The position numbers were made by a program, and so were the translations under genes. A stretch of 64,000 bases of DNA. Origin: Lentzea terrae (GTDB lineage: Bacteria; Actinomycetota; Actinomycetes; Mycobacteriales; Pseudonocardiaceae). Of this stretch, positions 34,803-43,521 are shown piece by piece. Under the pieces are notes generated by a model that saw only the letters and a list, made by a program, of their open reading frames with translations, did no database searches and had not been told where the DNA came from. Within the stretch, counting starts at the first letter, position 1; each line of letters opens with the position of its first letter. The stretch lies in NCBI RefSeq assembly GCF_003265345.1, contig NZ_QFWW01000026.1, positions 605,320 to 669,319 of the forward strand, read 5' to 3'.

Positions 34803-36664
34803 CGGCGCTGACGATCGTGCTCGCGATCGCCGCCTTGCTCTGGGCGAGGCGGCGGTTCGCAGTGCGCATGTCAGCTCGCACGAGGTCGGTCGGCCTCGTG
34901 GCGGCGATCCTGGCGTTGCAGGTGGTACTGGGTGCCCCGATGGCGCACGCCCAATCCTGTGGCGACCCACCAAATCCGGAACGGCCGGGCGCGGGCATGG
35001 TCGGCGCGCTCGACCCGCCCGTCGGCAACGGCCTGCCCGGCTCGCCGTACCTCGACTACGGCTACGCGGGCATGGTCTGGCACACCTACACGACCAAGTG
35101 CAACGTCGTCCCGGACGCCAACGCCACGATCGACACGTGGGCGGGCAACGAGCTCTTCAGCATCGGCAAGAACATCGTCGGTGCCACGAACGCGTTGCAC
35201 TACACGGTGATGGGCCGCGGCCTGCTGGTCCCGCTGGACGACGCCGTGAAGAACGGCGTGCAGAAGGTCTACGACAACGTCTACCTGCGCTGGTTCGGCC
35301 TGGTGGCGTTGATCCTGGCGATCCTGATGTTCCGGCAGATCTGGACCGGCGACTTCGCCACGATCTCCAAACGCGGGCTCTGGGCGTTGGCCGCCATGTG
35401 GCTGGCGACGTCCACCTTGGCGCTACCGCAGTTCTACAACCTCCTCGACAACACGCTGGTCTCCAAGACATCGGAGATCCAGGCCGGGTTCATCGAGGCG
35501 CCTGAGGAACAAGGCACACTCCACGTCCTGCCAACGAAACTGCACGACGCCGTCGTCTACCAAAGCTGGCTGCGCGGCGCGTTCGGCACGCCGGAAGCAC
35601 CGCAGGCGGCGGAGTTCGGCCCGCGCATCCTGAAGACGCAGGCGTGGTCGACGTCGGAGATCGCCGAGCACAAGGACGCGGACCAGGCGGCGCTGGAGGC
35701 CAAGAAGGCCGAGTGGAAGGCGTTGGAGGCTCAGCTCGGCACTGCGAAGGGCTACTTCGACGGCACCGACGGCAGCCGCACCGGCGCCGGTTTCCTGGCA
35801 CTGCTGCAGTCCATCGCGTTCTCACTGTTCCAGCTGTTCGCGAAGGCCGCGGTGCTGCTGGCCCAGCTGCTGCTGCGCATTCTGACCTTGGCCGGGCCGC
35901 TCATCGGTCTGGTCGCGCTGCTCCACCACGACCTGCTGCGCAAGGTCGCCCGCGCGGCCGCCGTGACGGTGTTCAACGTGCTGGTGCTCGCAGTGCTCGC
36001 GGGCGTCCACGCGTTGCTGCTGCAGGCGATCTTCAACGCCACCGGGCTCTCGTTGCTGACGCGCACGTTGCTCGGACTGATGCTGACCCTGGTGTGCTTC
36101 GTGATCGGCAAACCGTTGCGCCGCATGTGGCAGATGGTCGAGATGTCGGTCGGCTCCGCCGGCAACGTCCTGCCGATGAGCGGCGGCGTTTGGTCGAAGA
36201 TGATGGGCCGCAGGAAGTCCGCGGGCCCGACGCCGCAGGACGAGTTCTGGGAGTCCGTGCGGGAGAACGACACCGACGGCGACGAGGTCCCGCAGCGCGG
36301 TCGCGGCCGCGTGCGCCCGGAGGCCTCCAGCCCGGTCATGGCCACGGCACAGCGACTCGACCGAAACGGCCAGCCCGGCCAGATCGTGAGCGGCGGCGAC
36401 GGCTACGGCGTGCGGGCCGGCTCATTGCCCGCGGGTTCGGGCCCGGCGGCGTTGCCGGTCGGCCGGTCACGCGTGGTGGACAGCCCACCGGTCACCGACC
36501 GGCAGTGGGACCGGGTCGACGACGCGGTGCTCGTGCCGTCGCGGTCCAGCAGCTACTCGGGGCCGGTGCAGGAGCCTCGCAGGGCCGAGACAGAAGTGGT
36601 GGCAGGGCGTCAGGTGCACGTGATCTACCGACCGTCGCGCGGTTTCGAAGTCCGGGACAACTAG
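34799..36664 (+). CDS. Multi-pass membrane channel protein, VirB6/TrbL-like
   Basis: The 621-residue protein has a cleavable signal (LVAAILALQVVLGAPMAHAQS). A periplasmic-like domain of about 110 residues contains conserved Cys and YAGMVWHTYTTKCNVVPDA. Helices follow at WFGLVALILAILMFRQIW, GLWALAAMWLATSTLAL, SIAFSLFQLFAKAAVLLAQLLLRILTLAGPLIG (long), AAAVTVFNVLVLAVLAGVHALLL and LLTRTLLGLMLTLVCFVIG. The C-terminal 200 residues are a disordered cytoplasmic tail. This matches the extended VirB6/TrbL subunits of Gram-positive T4SS. The ATG overlaps the VirB4 gene stop. Confidence 0.8.
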   Translation: MTALTIVLAIAALLWARRRFAVRMSARTRSVGLVAAILALQVVLGAPMAHAQSCGDPPNPERPGAGMVGALDPPVGNGLPGSPYLDYGYAGMVWHTYTTKCNVVPDANATIDTWAGNELFSIGKNIVGATNALHYTVMGRGLLVPLDDAVKNGVQKVYDNVYLRWFGLVALILAILMFRQIWTGDFATISKRGLWALAAMWLATSTLALPQFYNLLDNTLVSKTSEIQAGFIEAPEEQGTLHVLPTKLHDAVVYQSWLRGAFGTPEAPQAAEFGPRILKTQAWSTSEIAEHKDADQAALEAKKAEWKALEAQLGTAKGYFDGTDGSRTGAGFLALLQSIAFSLFQLFAKAAVLLAQLLLRILTLAGPLIGLVALLHHDLLRKVARAAAVTVFNVLVLAVLAGVHALLLQAIFNATGLSLLTRTLLGLMLTLVCFVIGKPLRRMWQMVEMSVGSAGNVLPMSGGVWSKMMGRRKSAGPTPQDEFWESVRENDTDGDEVPQRGRGRVRPEASSPVMATAQRLDRNGQPGQIVSGGDGYGVRAGSLPAGSGPAALPVGRSRVVDSPPVTDRQWDRVDDAVLVPSRSSSYSGPVQEPRRAETEVVAGRQVHVIYRPSRGFEVRDN

Positions 36665-36679
36665 AGAGGGGGACGTTAA

Positions 36680-37279
36680 GTGCCTATCCGCACCAACCGC
36701 GGCCGTGCCGCGGTCTACCGCAGGCTCTGGGGCTGGCCGCTGCGTTCCCCGCGCCACCTGGCCGCGTCGATCATCATGTTCGTGGTGGTGGTCGTCGCGC
36801 TGGGCATCATCATCCCGAAGGTCCTGGACCGCCAGCCTTCCTCGCCTTCGAGCGTCGGCCAGTCGTCCACGTCGCCGCAGGGCACCCAGGTCGGCCAGTT
36901 GCCGTCCAGCGGCGCCTCGCTGCCGACCAAGCAGCCGCCGCCGTCCGCCTCCGCCTCCGCCGCTCCGCCCGCCGCCGACGCGCAGCTGGTCGCCGAGCTG
37001 TGGGCGGAGACCTGGATCAAGCCGCCACCGGACAACGACGTCAACAAGTGGCTCGCGCAGCTCCGTCCGTACACGACGGAAGAGTTCCTCGCGCAGATGG
37101 CGACGATCGACCCCAAGAACGTGCCGGACAAGCTCACGCCGGGAGTGCGGGCGGTGCGGTCGACCGTCTCGTCGGCTGACTTCGAGGTCACCACGGACCT
37201 CGGCAAGGTCGTCATCACGTTGATCAAGCTCTCGCCGAGCAACGAGTGGCGGGTCAACAGTTACACGAAGGCGGGCTGA
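36680..37279 (+). CDS. VirB8/TcpC-like single-pass protein
   Basis: The 199-residue protein has a basic N-terminus and one helix (LAASIIMFVVVVVALGIIIP), a Ser/Pro linker, and an NTF2-like extracellular domain (LVAELWAETWIKPPPDNDVNKWLAQLRPYTTEEFLAQM, cited by region; DFEVTTDLGKVVITLIKLSP). That is the topology of VirB8 and TcpC. In Gram-positive T4SS this subunit links the membrane channel to the cell wall. It follows the VirB6-like gene by 15 nt and overlaps nothing. Confidence 0.7.
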   Translation: MPIRTNRGRAAVYRRLWGWPLRSPRHLAASIIMFVVVVVALGIIIPKVLDRQPSSPSSVGQSSTSPQGTQVGQLPSSGASLPTKQPPPSASASAAPPAADAQLVAELWAETWIKPPPDNDVNKWLAQLRPYTTEEFLAQMATIDPKNVPDKLTPGVRAVRSTVSSADFEVTTDLGKVVITLIKLSPSNEWRVNSYTKAG

Positions 37280-37281
37280 CC

Positions 37282-38283
37282 ATGCGCCTCATGTTGCTGA
37301 TCGGTGCTCTCGTCGCAGTCGTCGTGATCGCGGTGACGACGTCCGGTGTCACGCAGGTGATCAGCAACTCCACGAACCCGGCGGCTCAGGACGGTTTGCG
37401 GCTCACGAGCTGCAACGCCGCCATCGGTCCGTGGGACGCGGGCGGCGGCGACAAGGGCCGCCACGACGCGTCGCGGCTCAACGACGAACAGCGCAACATC
37501 GTCGCGCGCATCATCTCCATCGGCCAGGAGCGCAAGCTGCCGCCGCTCGCGTGGCAGATCGCGATCCAGGCGGGCATGACCGAGTCGGGCCTGCGTCCGC
37601 TGAACTACGGCGACCGCGACTCGCTCGGCATCTTCCAGATGCGTCCGTCGATGGGCTGGGGATCACCAGCAGAGGTGATCGACCCGACCTACGCGATCAA
37701 CAAGTTCTACGACGTGCTGCTGAAGGTGCCGGACTGGGAGAACAAGCGTCCCGGCGACTCGGCGCAGGCGGTCGAGCGGTCGGCGTTCCCGGACAGGTAC
37801 CACAACTGGGAGGCCATGGCGGCGTTCCTGCTCGGTGAGCTGGGGGAGATCAGCGACCCGGCCGGCTGCGGCGAGGGCGCGGGCCAGTTCCTGCTGGCGT
37901 CGAACGCGGCGGGCATCGCCATCCAGTTCACCAGGGAGCAGCTGGGCGAGCCGTACCTGTGGGGCGGCAACGGCCCGGACGCCTGGGACTGCTCCGGCAT
38001 CCTGGTGAAGGCGTTCGCGGCGGCCGGCGTGAAGATCCCACGCGTCGCGAACGACCAGTACGAGAAGGGCGGCGCCCACCTGGCGGTGCGCGAGGCCCAA
38101 GCAGGCGACCTCCTTTTCTGGGCGTACAACACCGCAGACCCGCGCTCGGTGCACCACGTGGGCATGTACCTCGGCAACGACGAGTACATCCATGCCCCCC
38201 AGACGGGTGACGTCGTGAAGATCAGCAAGATCAACTGGAATTATCACGAGTTGATGCCGCTGGCCGTCCGGCCGGGCGTGTAG
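37282..38283 (+). CDS. Cell-wall hydrolase with lytic transglycosylase and NlpC/P60 domains, VirB1-like
   Basis: The 333-residue protein has an N-terminal anchor (MLLIGALVAVVVIAVTTSG). A lysozyme-like domain follows (WQIAIQAGMTESGLRPLNYGDRDSLGIFQMRPSMGWG, region 85-130; catalytic Glu in TESGL). An NlpC/P60 domain comes next with catalytic Cys in PDAWDCSGILVKAFAAAG and His in VHHVGMYLGNDEYIHAPQ. Bifunctional wall hydrolases of this kind open peptidoglycan for Gram-positive T4SS. ATG 37282 directly follows the VirB8-like gene stop. Confidence 0.88.
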   Translation: MRLMLLIGALVAVVVIAVTTSGVTQVISNSTNPAAQDGLRLTSCNAAIGPWDAGGGDKGRHDASRLNDEQRNIVARIISIGQERKLPPLAWQIAIQAGMTESGLRPLNYGDRDSLGIFQMRPSMGWGSPAEVIDPTYAINKFYDVLLKVPDWENKRPGDSAQAVERSAFPDRYHNWEAMAAFLLGELGEISDPAGCGEGAGQFLLASNAAGIAIQFTREQLGEPYLWGGNGPDAWDCSGILVKAFAAAGVKIPRVANDQYEKGGAHLAVREAQAGDLLFWAYNTADPRSVHHVGMYLGNDEYIHAPQTGDVVKISKINWNYHELMPLAVRPGV

Positions 38284-38301
38284 ATCGCGGGGAGGCGCTG
38301 C

Positions 38302-38775
38302 ATGTTCAACCACGACCCCATCCCGAGGCCTTCCGGACCACCGGCGTCGAGCACACCAGTGCGTGACTACATGGCGGCCGGTGCCCCTGGCGTGTCGCCC
38401 GACTACGTGGTGGTCCCACGCGCGCTGGCCGAGGCGATGCCGTTGCCGTGGCAGCAGCACTTCACCCACCTGCTGGCCGAGTTCCACCGCACCTACGGCC
38501 ACCTGAACTGGCCGATCTACCGGGTGGTGCCGTCCCGCTACGAGAAGCTCGCCGACCTCGACGAGGACCAGCTGGCCGAGGTCGGCGCCATCATGGAGAT
38601 CGACTCCGACGGCTCTCTGGTCTACCGGGACCGCTCCGGGCGTAAGATCGAGAACGCCGAGGACCGCACCGTGCTGGTCTCGTGTTTGGACCCGATCCCG
38701 TCGGAGTACGCCAACGCCAACCAGTCAACGCCGCCGCGGGGATTCCCGGCGCCTTTGGGAGGCGAGCGAGTATGA
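38302..38775 (+). CDS. Hypothetical protein of the secretion operon
   Basis: The 157-residue soluble protein has no signal or membrane segment. It has a Pro-rich N-terminus and then FTHLLAEFHRTYGHLNWPIYRVVPSRYEKLADLDEDQLAEVG (cited as region 50-95) with a mixed alpha/beta look. No family is recognised. Its place between the wall hydrolase and a small partner gene, with ATGA overlap downstream, makes it part of the operon. It could be a substrate, chaperone or regulator. Confidence 0.72.
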   Translation: MFNHDPIPRPSGPPASSTPVRDYMAAGAPGVSPDYVVVPRALAEAMPLPWQQHFTHLLAEFHRTYGHLNWPIYRVVPSRYEKLADLDEDQLAEVGAIMEIDSDGSLVYRDRSGRKIENAEDRTVLVSCLDPIPSEYANANQSTPPRGFPAPLGGERV

Positions 38776-38966
38776 GCGACACGAGCGGTTGGTACTACTG
38801 CCTGACCCACCAGACCGTGGAAAAGGGCAAGGGCTGCCGCGGCGGCGACCGCATGGGCCCCTACCCGGACGAGGCCACTGCGGCCCGCGCTCTGGAGATC
38901 GCCCGCGAAAAGACCCGCGCCGCGGACGAGGCCGAGAAGAAGTGGCGCGGCGACGACGAGGACTGA
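38772..38966 (+). CDS. Small soluble protein ending the secretion operon
   Basis: The 64-residue protein starts with an ATG overlapping the upstream stop (ATGA at 38772-38775). It contains WYYCLTHQTVEKGKGCRGGDRMGPYPDEATAARALEIA (region), where two Cys and a His suggest a metal site or redox pair. GPYPDEATAARAL resembles a SPOR-like beta-alpha element. The C-terminus is a charged helix. Function is unknown. Confidence 0.66.
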   Translation: MSDTSGWYYCLTHQTVEKGKGCRGGDRMGPYPDEATAARALEIAREKTRAADEAEKKWRGDDED

Positions 38967-39032
38967 CGTCTTAGTGCCGTGACCGTCAGCCTTCGCCCCG
39001 TATTTCGCCGGTCAGACGGGTGCATCGTGGTG

Positions 39033-39077
39033 CCGGCCCCGCGTCCTCGTACTGGTTGTACGGTGCCGCGGGGCCGG
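39033..39077. terminator. GC-rich hairpin after the secretion operon
   Basis: CCGGCCCCGCG (39033-39043) and CGCGGGGCCGG (39067-39077) are perfect 11-bp arms with a 23-nt loop. They lie between the operon end (38966) and the RNB gene (39149). Confidence 0.65.
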
Positions 39078-39148
39078 TGCCGCGAGGTGCCCTGCTGAGC
39101 GCCGGAAGACGCGGCGATGGTTGGCGGTCACGGCACTACCCTGTGCGG

Positions 39149-40555
39149 GTGGCCTCATTGGTGATCCGCACGGGTCGTGCTGACCTCGACTTCGACGGCA
39201 TTCGCACCGAGTTCGGACTTCGGCCTACGTTTCCCGCCGAGGTTCTGGCCGAGGCTGAGGCGGCGGTCTCCCGTTCGCCGGGCGACCGCCCCGACCTCAC
39301 CTCGATCCCGCTGGTGACGATCGACCCGCCGGGCGCGAAGGACCTGGACCAGGCACTCTGCCTGGAGCGGACCTCGTCCGGTTTCGTCGTGCACTACGCC
39401 ATCGCCGACCTGGGCGCCTTCGTGACGCCCGGCGGTGCGCTGGACACCGAGGTCCGCCAACGCGGCCAGACCGTCTACCTCCCCGACGGCAACGTGCCGC
39501 TCCACCCGACCGTGCTCTCCGAGGGCGCCGCCTCTCTCCTGCCCGGCGTCGTCCGCCCCGCCGTCCTGTGGACGTTCACCTGCTCGGCTGACGGCGTGCC
39601 CACCTCGGTCGAAGTGCGCCGAGCGCTGGTGCGTTCCACCGCCCAGTTCGACTACGCCGCGGTGCAGGAAACCTTCGACGCGGGCAACCCGCACCCGTCC
39701 GTGGCCGCGCTGGCCGAGTTCGGCCCGCTGCGCCGCGCACTGGCCCGCGAGCGCGGCGCCATCGAACTGCAGCTGCCAGAGCAGGAGATCGAGTCCAACG
39801 GCGACGGCTGGAAGCTGGTCACCCGCCCACGGGCCCAAGTGGACGCGTGGAACGCCGAGATCTCCTTGATGACCGGCATGGCCGCAGCCTCGCTCATGCT
39901 GGACGCCCGCGTCGGCATCCTCCGCACCCTCCCCAACCCGGACGCAGCCGCGGTGGCGTCCCTCCGCAAGTCCGCCGCCGCCCTGCAGGTGCCATGGCCT
40001 GCCGACGTCTCGCCGGGCGCCCTCCTGGCCGACCTCGATGCCTCAACACCAGAAGCGCTGGCCCTGTTCACCGACGCCACTCGCCTGTTGCGCGGCGCGG
40101 GCTACACGGCCTTCAACGGCACGGTCCCCGAAGTCACCACACACGCCGGCGTCGCTGCGCCGTACACACACGTCACCGCACCACTCCGCCGCCTGGTCGA
40201 CCGGTTCGCCACCGAGGCCTGCCTGGCGATCTCGGCAGGCCAGGACCTGCCTCCTTGGCTGTCCGAATCCTTGCCCCAGCTACCTGCGCTGATGGGTGCC
40301 TCGGACTCGCTGGCGTCGAAGGTGGAACGGGCGTCGCTGGACCTGGTCGAGGCATGGGTGCTGGCCGGACGGGTCGGCCAGGAGTTCTCCGCCGTGGTGC
40401 TGCGGGCGGGGGAGCAGGAGGCCGAGGTGTTCATCGCGAACCCGCCGGTGCTGGCCAAATGCTCGGGCAAACGTTTGCCGGAAGGGGAGCAGGTCAAGGT
40501 CCGGCTGGTGGAGGCGGACCCGGTGCAGCGGCGGGTGCGCTTCGAACGGGCGTGA
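39149..40555 (+). CDS. RNB-domain ribonuclease (RNase II/R family)
   Basis: The 468-residue protein starts at GTG 39149, 10 nt after a TACCCT -10-like box, so it is probably leaderless. The RNB catalytic region has SIPLVTIDPPGAKDLDQALCLE with the Asp cluster that binds Mg, YAIADLGAFVTPGG, and PYTHVTAPLRRLVDR near the end. It lacks the cold-shock domains of full RNase R, as in the short actinobacterial homologues. It degrades RNA 3' to 5'. Confidence 0.9.
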   Translation: MASLVIRTGRADLDFDGIRTEFGLRPTFPAEVLAEAEAAVSRSPGDRPDLTSIPLVTIDPPGAKDLDQALCLERTSSGFVVHYAIADLGAFVTPGGALDTEVRQRGQTVYLPDGNVPLHPTVLSEGAASLLPGVVRPAVLWTFTCSADGVPTSVEVRRALVRSTAQFDYAAVQETFDAGNPHPSVAALAEFGPLRRALARERGAIELQLPEQEIESNGDGWKLVTRPRAQVDAWNAEISLMTGMAAASLMLDARVGILRTLPNPDAAAVASLRKSAAALQVPWPADVSPGALLADLDASTPEALALFTDATRLLRGAGYTAFNGTVPEVTTHAGVAAPYTHVTAPLRRLVDRFATEACLAISAGQDLPPWLSESLPQLPALMGASDSLASKVERASLDLVEAWVLAGRVGQEFSAVVLRAGEQEAEVFIANPPVLAKCSGKRLPEGEQVKVRLVEADPVQRRVRFERA

Positions 40556-40666
40556 GCAAGCCGACCCGCACCGCTGCCTGCGCTCACCCGGTTCACGCCC
40601 GCCGAGCTTCGAGCGCAAGGTCACGTTGCACAGCCCGCCCCCACCCACCCGTGTGAAGATGCACGG

Positions 40667-41332
40667 GTGACAGACATTCGTGACCTCACCGTCGGCGTCC
40701 TGGGCGGCACCGGAGCCCAGGGCAAGGGCCTCGCCATCCGCTGGGCCAAGGCGGGCCTCAAGGTGATCATCGGCTCCCGCAGCGCCGAGCGCGCCACCCA
40801 GGCGGCCAAGGAGATCGTCGAGGTTGCCGGTGGCGACGTCCAGGGCATGGACAACGAGAACTGCGCTGCCGACTCGGACATCGTGCTGGTCGCGGTGCCG
40901 TGGGACGGGCACGGCGACCTGCTGCAGAGCTTGCGCGACCAGCTGGCCGGGAAGATCGTCATCGACTGCGTGAACCCGCTCGGCTTCGACAAGCAGGGGC
41001 CGTTCGCGCTGCCGGTCACCGAGGGCAGCGCTGCCCAGCAGGCCGAGCTGCTCCTGCCCGAGTCCCGGGTCACCGCCGCGTTCCACCACGTGTCCGCCGT
41101 GCTGCTCGCCGACCTCAACGTGTCCGAAGTGGACATGGACGTCCTGGTTCTCGGCGACGACCGCGAGGCCACCGACACCGTCCGAGAGCTGGCCGAACTG
41201 GTGCCCGGCTTCCGGGGTGTCTACGGCGGCCGGCTGCGCAACGCCCACCAGGTCGAGGCGTTTACCGCGAACCTCATCGCGGTCAACCGCCGGTACAAGA
41301 CCCACGCCGGCTTGAAGATCACGGGAGTCTGA
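40667..41332 (+). CDS. npdG: NADPH:F420 oxidoreductase (NpdG-like)
   Basis: The 221-residue protein opens with a Rossmann motif LTVGVLGGTGAQGKGLAIRWAKAG and a following IIGSRSAERA that fits NADP. It continues with VLVAVPWDGH, IVIDCVNPLGFDKQGP, VTAAFHHVSAVLLAD, and VYGGRLRNAHQVEAFTANLIAVNRRYKTHAGLKITG. These are the features of F420-dependent NADP reductase. It passes hydride between F420 and NADP, consistent with an F420-using actinomycete. The start is GTG, probably leaderless; the next gene overlaps by TGATG. Confidence 0.9.
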   Translation: MTDIRDLTVGVLGGTGAQGKGLAIRWAKAGLKVIIGSRSAERATQAAKEIVEVAGGDVQGMDNENCAADSDIVLVAVPWDGHGDLLQSLRDQLAGKIVIDCVNPLGFDKQGPFALPVTEGSAAQQAELLLPESRVTAAFHHVSAVLLADLNVSEVDMDVLVLGDDREATDTVRELAELVPGFRGVYGGRLRNAHQVEAFTANLIAVNRRYKTHAGLKITGV

Positions 41333-42093
41333 TGCTGCCCGTCGACGACCTCGGTGAGCCGGTAGCGCTCGACCAGCCCCAGCGCGTGGTCAGCCTCGTT
41401 CCCTCCATCACCGAGGCCGTCGCGGTCAGCGTGCCCCAAGCCCTCATCGGCGCCACGGACTACTGCACGCATCCGTCCGATTTGGACGTCCAACGCGTCG
41501 GTGGGTCGAAGTACCCCGACACCGACAAAATCCTCGCACTGCAACCGGATCTCGTCATCGCCAACTCCGAGGAGAACCGCGCGGAGGACGTCGACCGGTT
41601 GCGCGCCAACGGCATCCAGGTCTGGGTGACCGAGGCACCGAAAACCGTGCCGATGTCCCTGAAGTCGCTGAGACGCCTCTTTGCCACCGCCTGGGACCTC
41701 GAACCGGACTGGCTCAACGAAGCCGAAAACCTGTGGCGCGACACGAAGCCAAAACACATGACCGCGCTGATCCCGGTCTGGCGCCGCCCGTGGGTCGTCG
41801 TAGGCCGCGACACTTTCGCCACCGATGTGTTGCGACGCTTGGGAATCGAGAACGTCTACGGCGACCACGAAGAACGCTACCCGCGCCCAACCCTCGAAGA
41901 GCTGAACCAGAAACGCCCTGACCTGGTCATCCTGCCCGACGAACCGTACGTCTTCACGCACGAGGACGGCCCGGAGAGCTTCCCCGGACTGCCATATGTC
42001 CTGGTCAACGGCAGACACCTGACCTGGTACGGCCCGTCCCTGGTAGAAGCCAGAGCCGGCCTGGAACAGGCCCTCGACTACGGCCAGGGTTGA
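41332..42093 (+). CDS. Helical-backbone metal/cobalamin-binding protein
   Basis: The 253-residue protein has the fold of type-III periplasmic binding proteins (BtuF/FepB-like): RVVSLVPSITEAVAV, IGATDYCTHPSDL, VGGSKYPDTDKILALQPDLVIANSEEN (regions), then PTLEELNQKRPDLVILPDEPY. It has no signal peptide or lipobox, so it is probably a cytoplasmic variant, as seen in actinobacteria. The ligand is not shown. It overlaps npdG by one base (TGATG), so they are co-translated. Confidence 0.82.
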   Translation: MLPVDDLGEPVALDQPQRVVSLVPSITEAVAVSVPQALIGATDYCTHPSDLDVQRVGGSKYPDTDKILALQPDLVIANSEENRAEDVDRLRANGIQVWVTEAPKTVPMSLKSLRRLFATAWDLEPDWLNEAENLWRDTKPKHMTALIPVWRRPWVVVGRDTFATDVLRRLGIENVYGDHEERYPRPTLEELNQKRPDLVILPDEPYVFTHEDGPESFPGLPYVLVNGRHLTWYGPSLVEARAGLEQALDYGQG

Positions 42094-42142
42094 CAACCGT
42101 AGGTGGATTCGCACGACCACCGACGCTGCCAGGATCTCCGCC

Positions 42143-42565
42143 ATGGGGAAACTAGCCGCCATCATCGCGACCGCCGCAGCCGTCACGACCCTCACCGCCA
42201 TCCCGGCCTCGGCCGAACCGGTCGTCCTCTACCAGCTCGCCGGCAGCAACCGCTGTCTCGCCGACAGCGGCAGCGACATCGTGCTGAGGGCCTGCAACGA
42301 GGCCGTTCTCGACCAGAACTGGATCGTCCCGGTCACGGACGCGGACATTCCGCGCAACAGGGCCACCGGCAAGTGCCTGACCGCCACCGGCGCGGGGAAC
42401 GTGCTGGCACAGGCGTGCGGCACCGGCAGCCAGCGCTGGCGCCGCACCCCGTTGAGCGACAGGTCCTTCCAGTTCCGCAACCTCGGCACGGACAAGTGCC
42501 TGACCGCGCAGGTCACCGTTGCCACTTGCGCCACGACGAGCGCGAAGTGGAACCGCCTGCGTTAG
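42143..42565 (+). CDS. Secreted ricin-type beta-trefoil protein
   Basis: The 140-residue protein has a signal peptide (LAAIIATAAAVTTLTAIPASA). Three short repeats follow, each with a Cys pair and a QxW-like end: NRCLADSGSDIVLRACNEAVLDQNW, GKCLTATGAGNVLAQACGTGSQRW and DKCLTAQVTVATC...AKW. This is a single beta-trefoil (RICIN-like) domain, likely sugar-binding, without a catalytic partner. It overlaps the opposite-strand peptidase gene by 4 nt. Confidence 0.82.
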   Translation: MGKLAAIIATAAAVTTLTAIPASAEPVVLYQLAGSNRCLADSGSDIVLRACNEAVLDQNWIVPVTDADIPRNRATGKCLTATGAGNVLAQACGTGSQRWRRTPLSDRSFQFRNLGTDKCLTAQVTVATCATTSAKWNRLR

Positions 42566-43503
42566 TCGCGGAACCGATCCGTCGCCTCCAGCAACGCGGA
42601 CAGGATGCCGGGCTCGTCGTAAGCGTGCCCGGCATCCGGCACCAGCACCAGTTCCGATCCCGGCCAGGCCTTGTGCAGGTCCCACGCCGATACCGCGGGC
42701 GTCGCGATGTCGTACCGCCCCTGCACGATCACCCCTGGCACATCAGCCAACCGACCAGCGTCCCGGATCAGCTGACCCTCCTCGAACCACCCGTTGTTCA
42801 CGAAGTAGTGGTTCTCGATCCGCGCGAACGCCAGCGCGTACGAAGGCTCAGCGAACTCCGCCACCAACTCCGGCCGCGGCAACAACGTCACGGTCGCGCC
42901 CTCCCAGGTGCTCCACGCGACCGCCGCCGGCCCGTGCACGGAAGGATCCGGCGAGGCGAGCAACTTCGCGTACAGCTCAACAGGATCGCCCGACAAGCCG
43001 TCGAGCGGCGCCGTGAACTTCTCCCACAGGTCGGGGAAGAGATGAGCCGCCCCACCGCGGTAGTACCAGTCCACTTCGGACGAACGCAGCGTGAAGATCC
43101 CGCGCAGCACCAGCTCGGAAACCCGCGAAGGATGCTTCTCGGCATACGCAAGAGCCAGCGTCGACCCCCAAGATCCACCGAACACCTGCCAGCGCGAGAT
43201 GCCAAGCGACTCCCGCAACAGCTCGATGTCGGAAACCAGGTGCCAGGTCGTGTTCAACGACAGATCGCCCGAAACAGCGGCGTGCGGCAGCGAACGCCCG
43301 CACCCGCGCTGGTCGAACAGCACGATCCGGTAGGCGGACGGGTCGAACAGGCGGCGGTGCGACGGCGAGCAGCCGCCGCCGGGGCCGCCGTGCAGGAAGA
43401 CGACGGGCTTGCCGTCCGGGTTGCCGCATTCCTCCCAGTACACGAGGTTGCCGTCACCGGTGTCCAAATGGCCTGACGCGTAGGGCTCGATCTCCGGGTA
43501 CAT
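42562..43503 (-). CDS. pip: Prolyl iminopeptidase
   Basis: The 313-residue alpha/beta hydrolase has PVVFLHGGPGGGCSPSHRRLFDPSAYRIVLFDQRGCGRS (region 32-72), the nucleophile elbow GGSWGSTLALAYAEKHP with catalytic Ser, IVQGRYDIATP with the Asp and PDAGHAYDEPG with the His. HGGPGGG and DQRGCGRS are signatures of proline iminopeptidase (S33). It removes N-terminal Pro from peptides. ATG 43503 is 18 nt from the divergent GST-like gene start. Confidence 0.93.
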   Translation of the reverse strand: MYPEIEPYASGHLDTGDGNLVYWEECGNPDGKPVVFLHGGPGGGCSPSHRRLFDPSAYRIVLFDQRGCGRSLPHAAVSGDLSLNTTWHLVSDIELLRESLGISRWQVFGGSWGSTLALAYAEKHPSRVSELVLRGIFTLRSSEVDWYYRGGAAHLFPDLWEKFTAPLDGLSGDPVELYAKLLASPDPSVHGPAAVAWSTWEGATVTLLPRPELVAEFAEPSYALAFARIENHYFVNNGWFEEGQLIRDAGRLADVPGVIVQGRYDIATPAVSAWDLHKAWPGSELVLVPDAGHAYDEPGILSALLEATDRFRD

Positions 43504-43521
43504 GGGCCTATCGTCGAGGTC

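Noticed and set aside
36680..38283. Antisense frames in the secretion operon as separate genes
   Set aside because: All lack ribosome-binding sites and mirror the coding frames.
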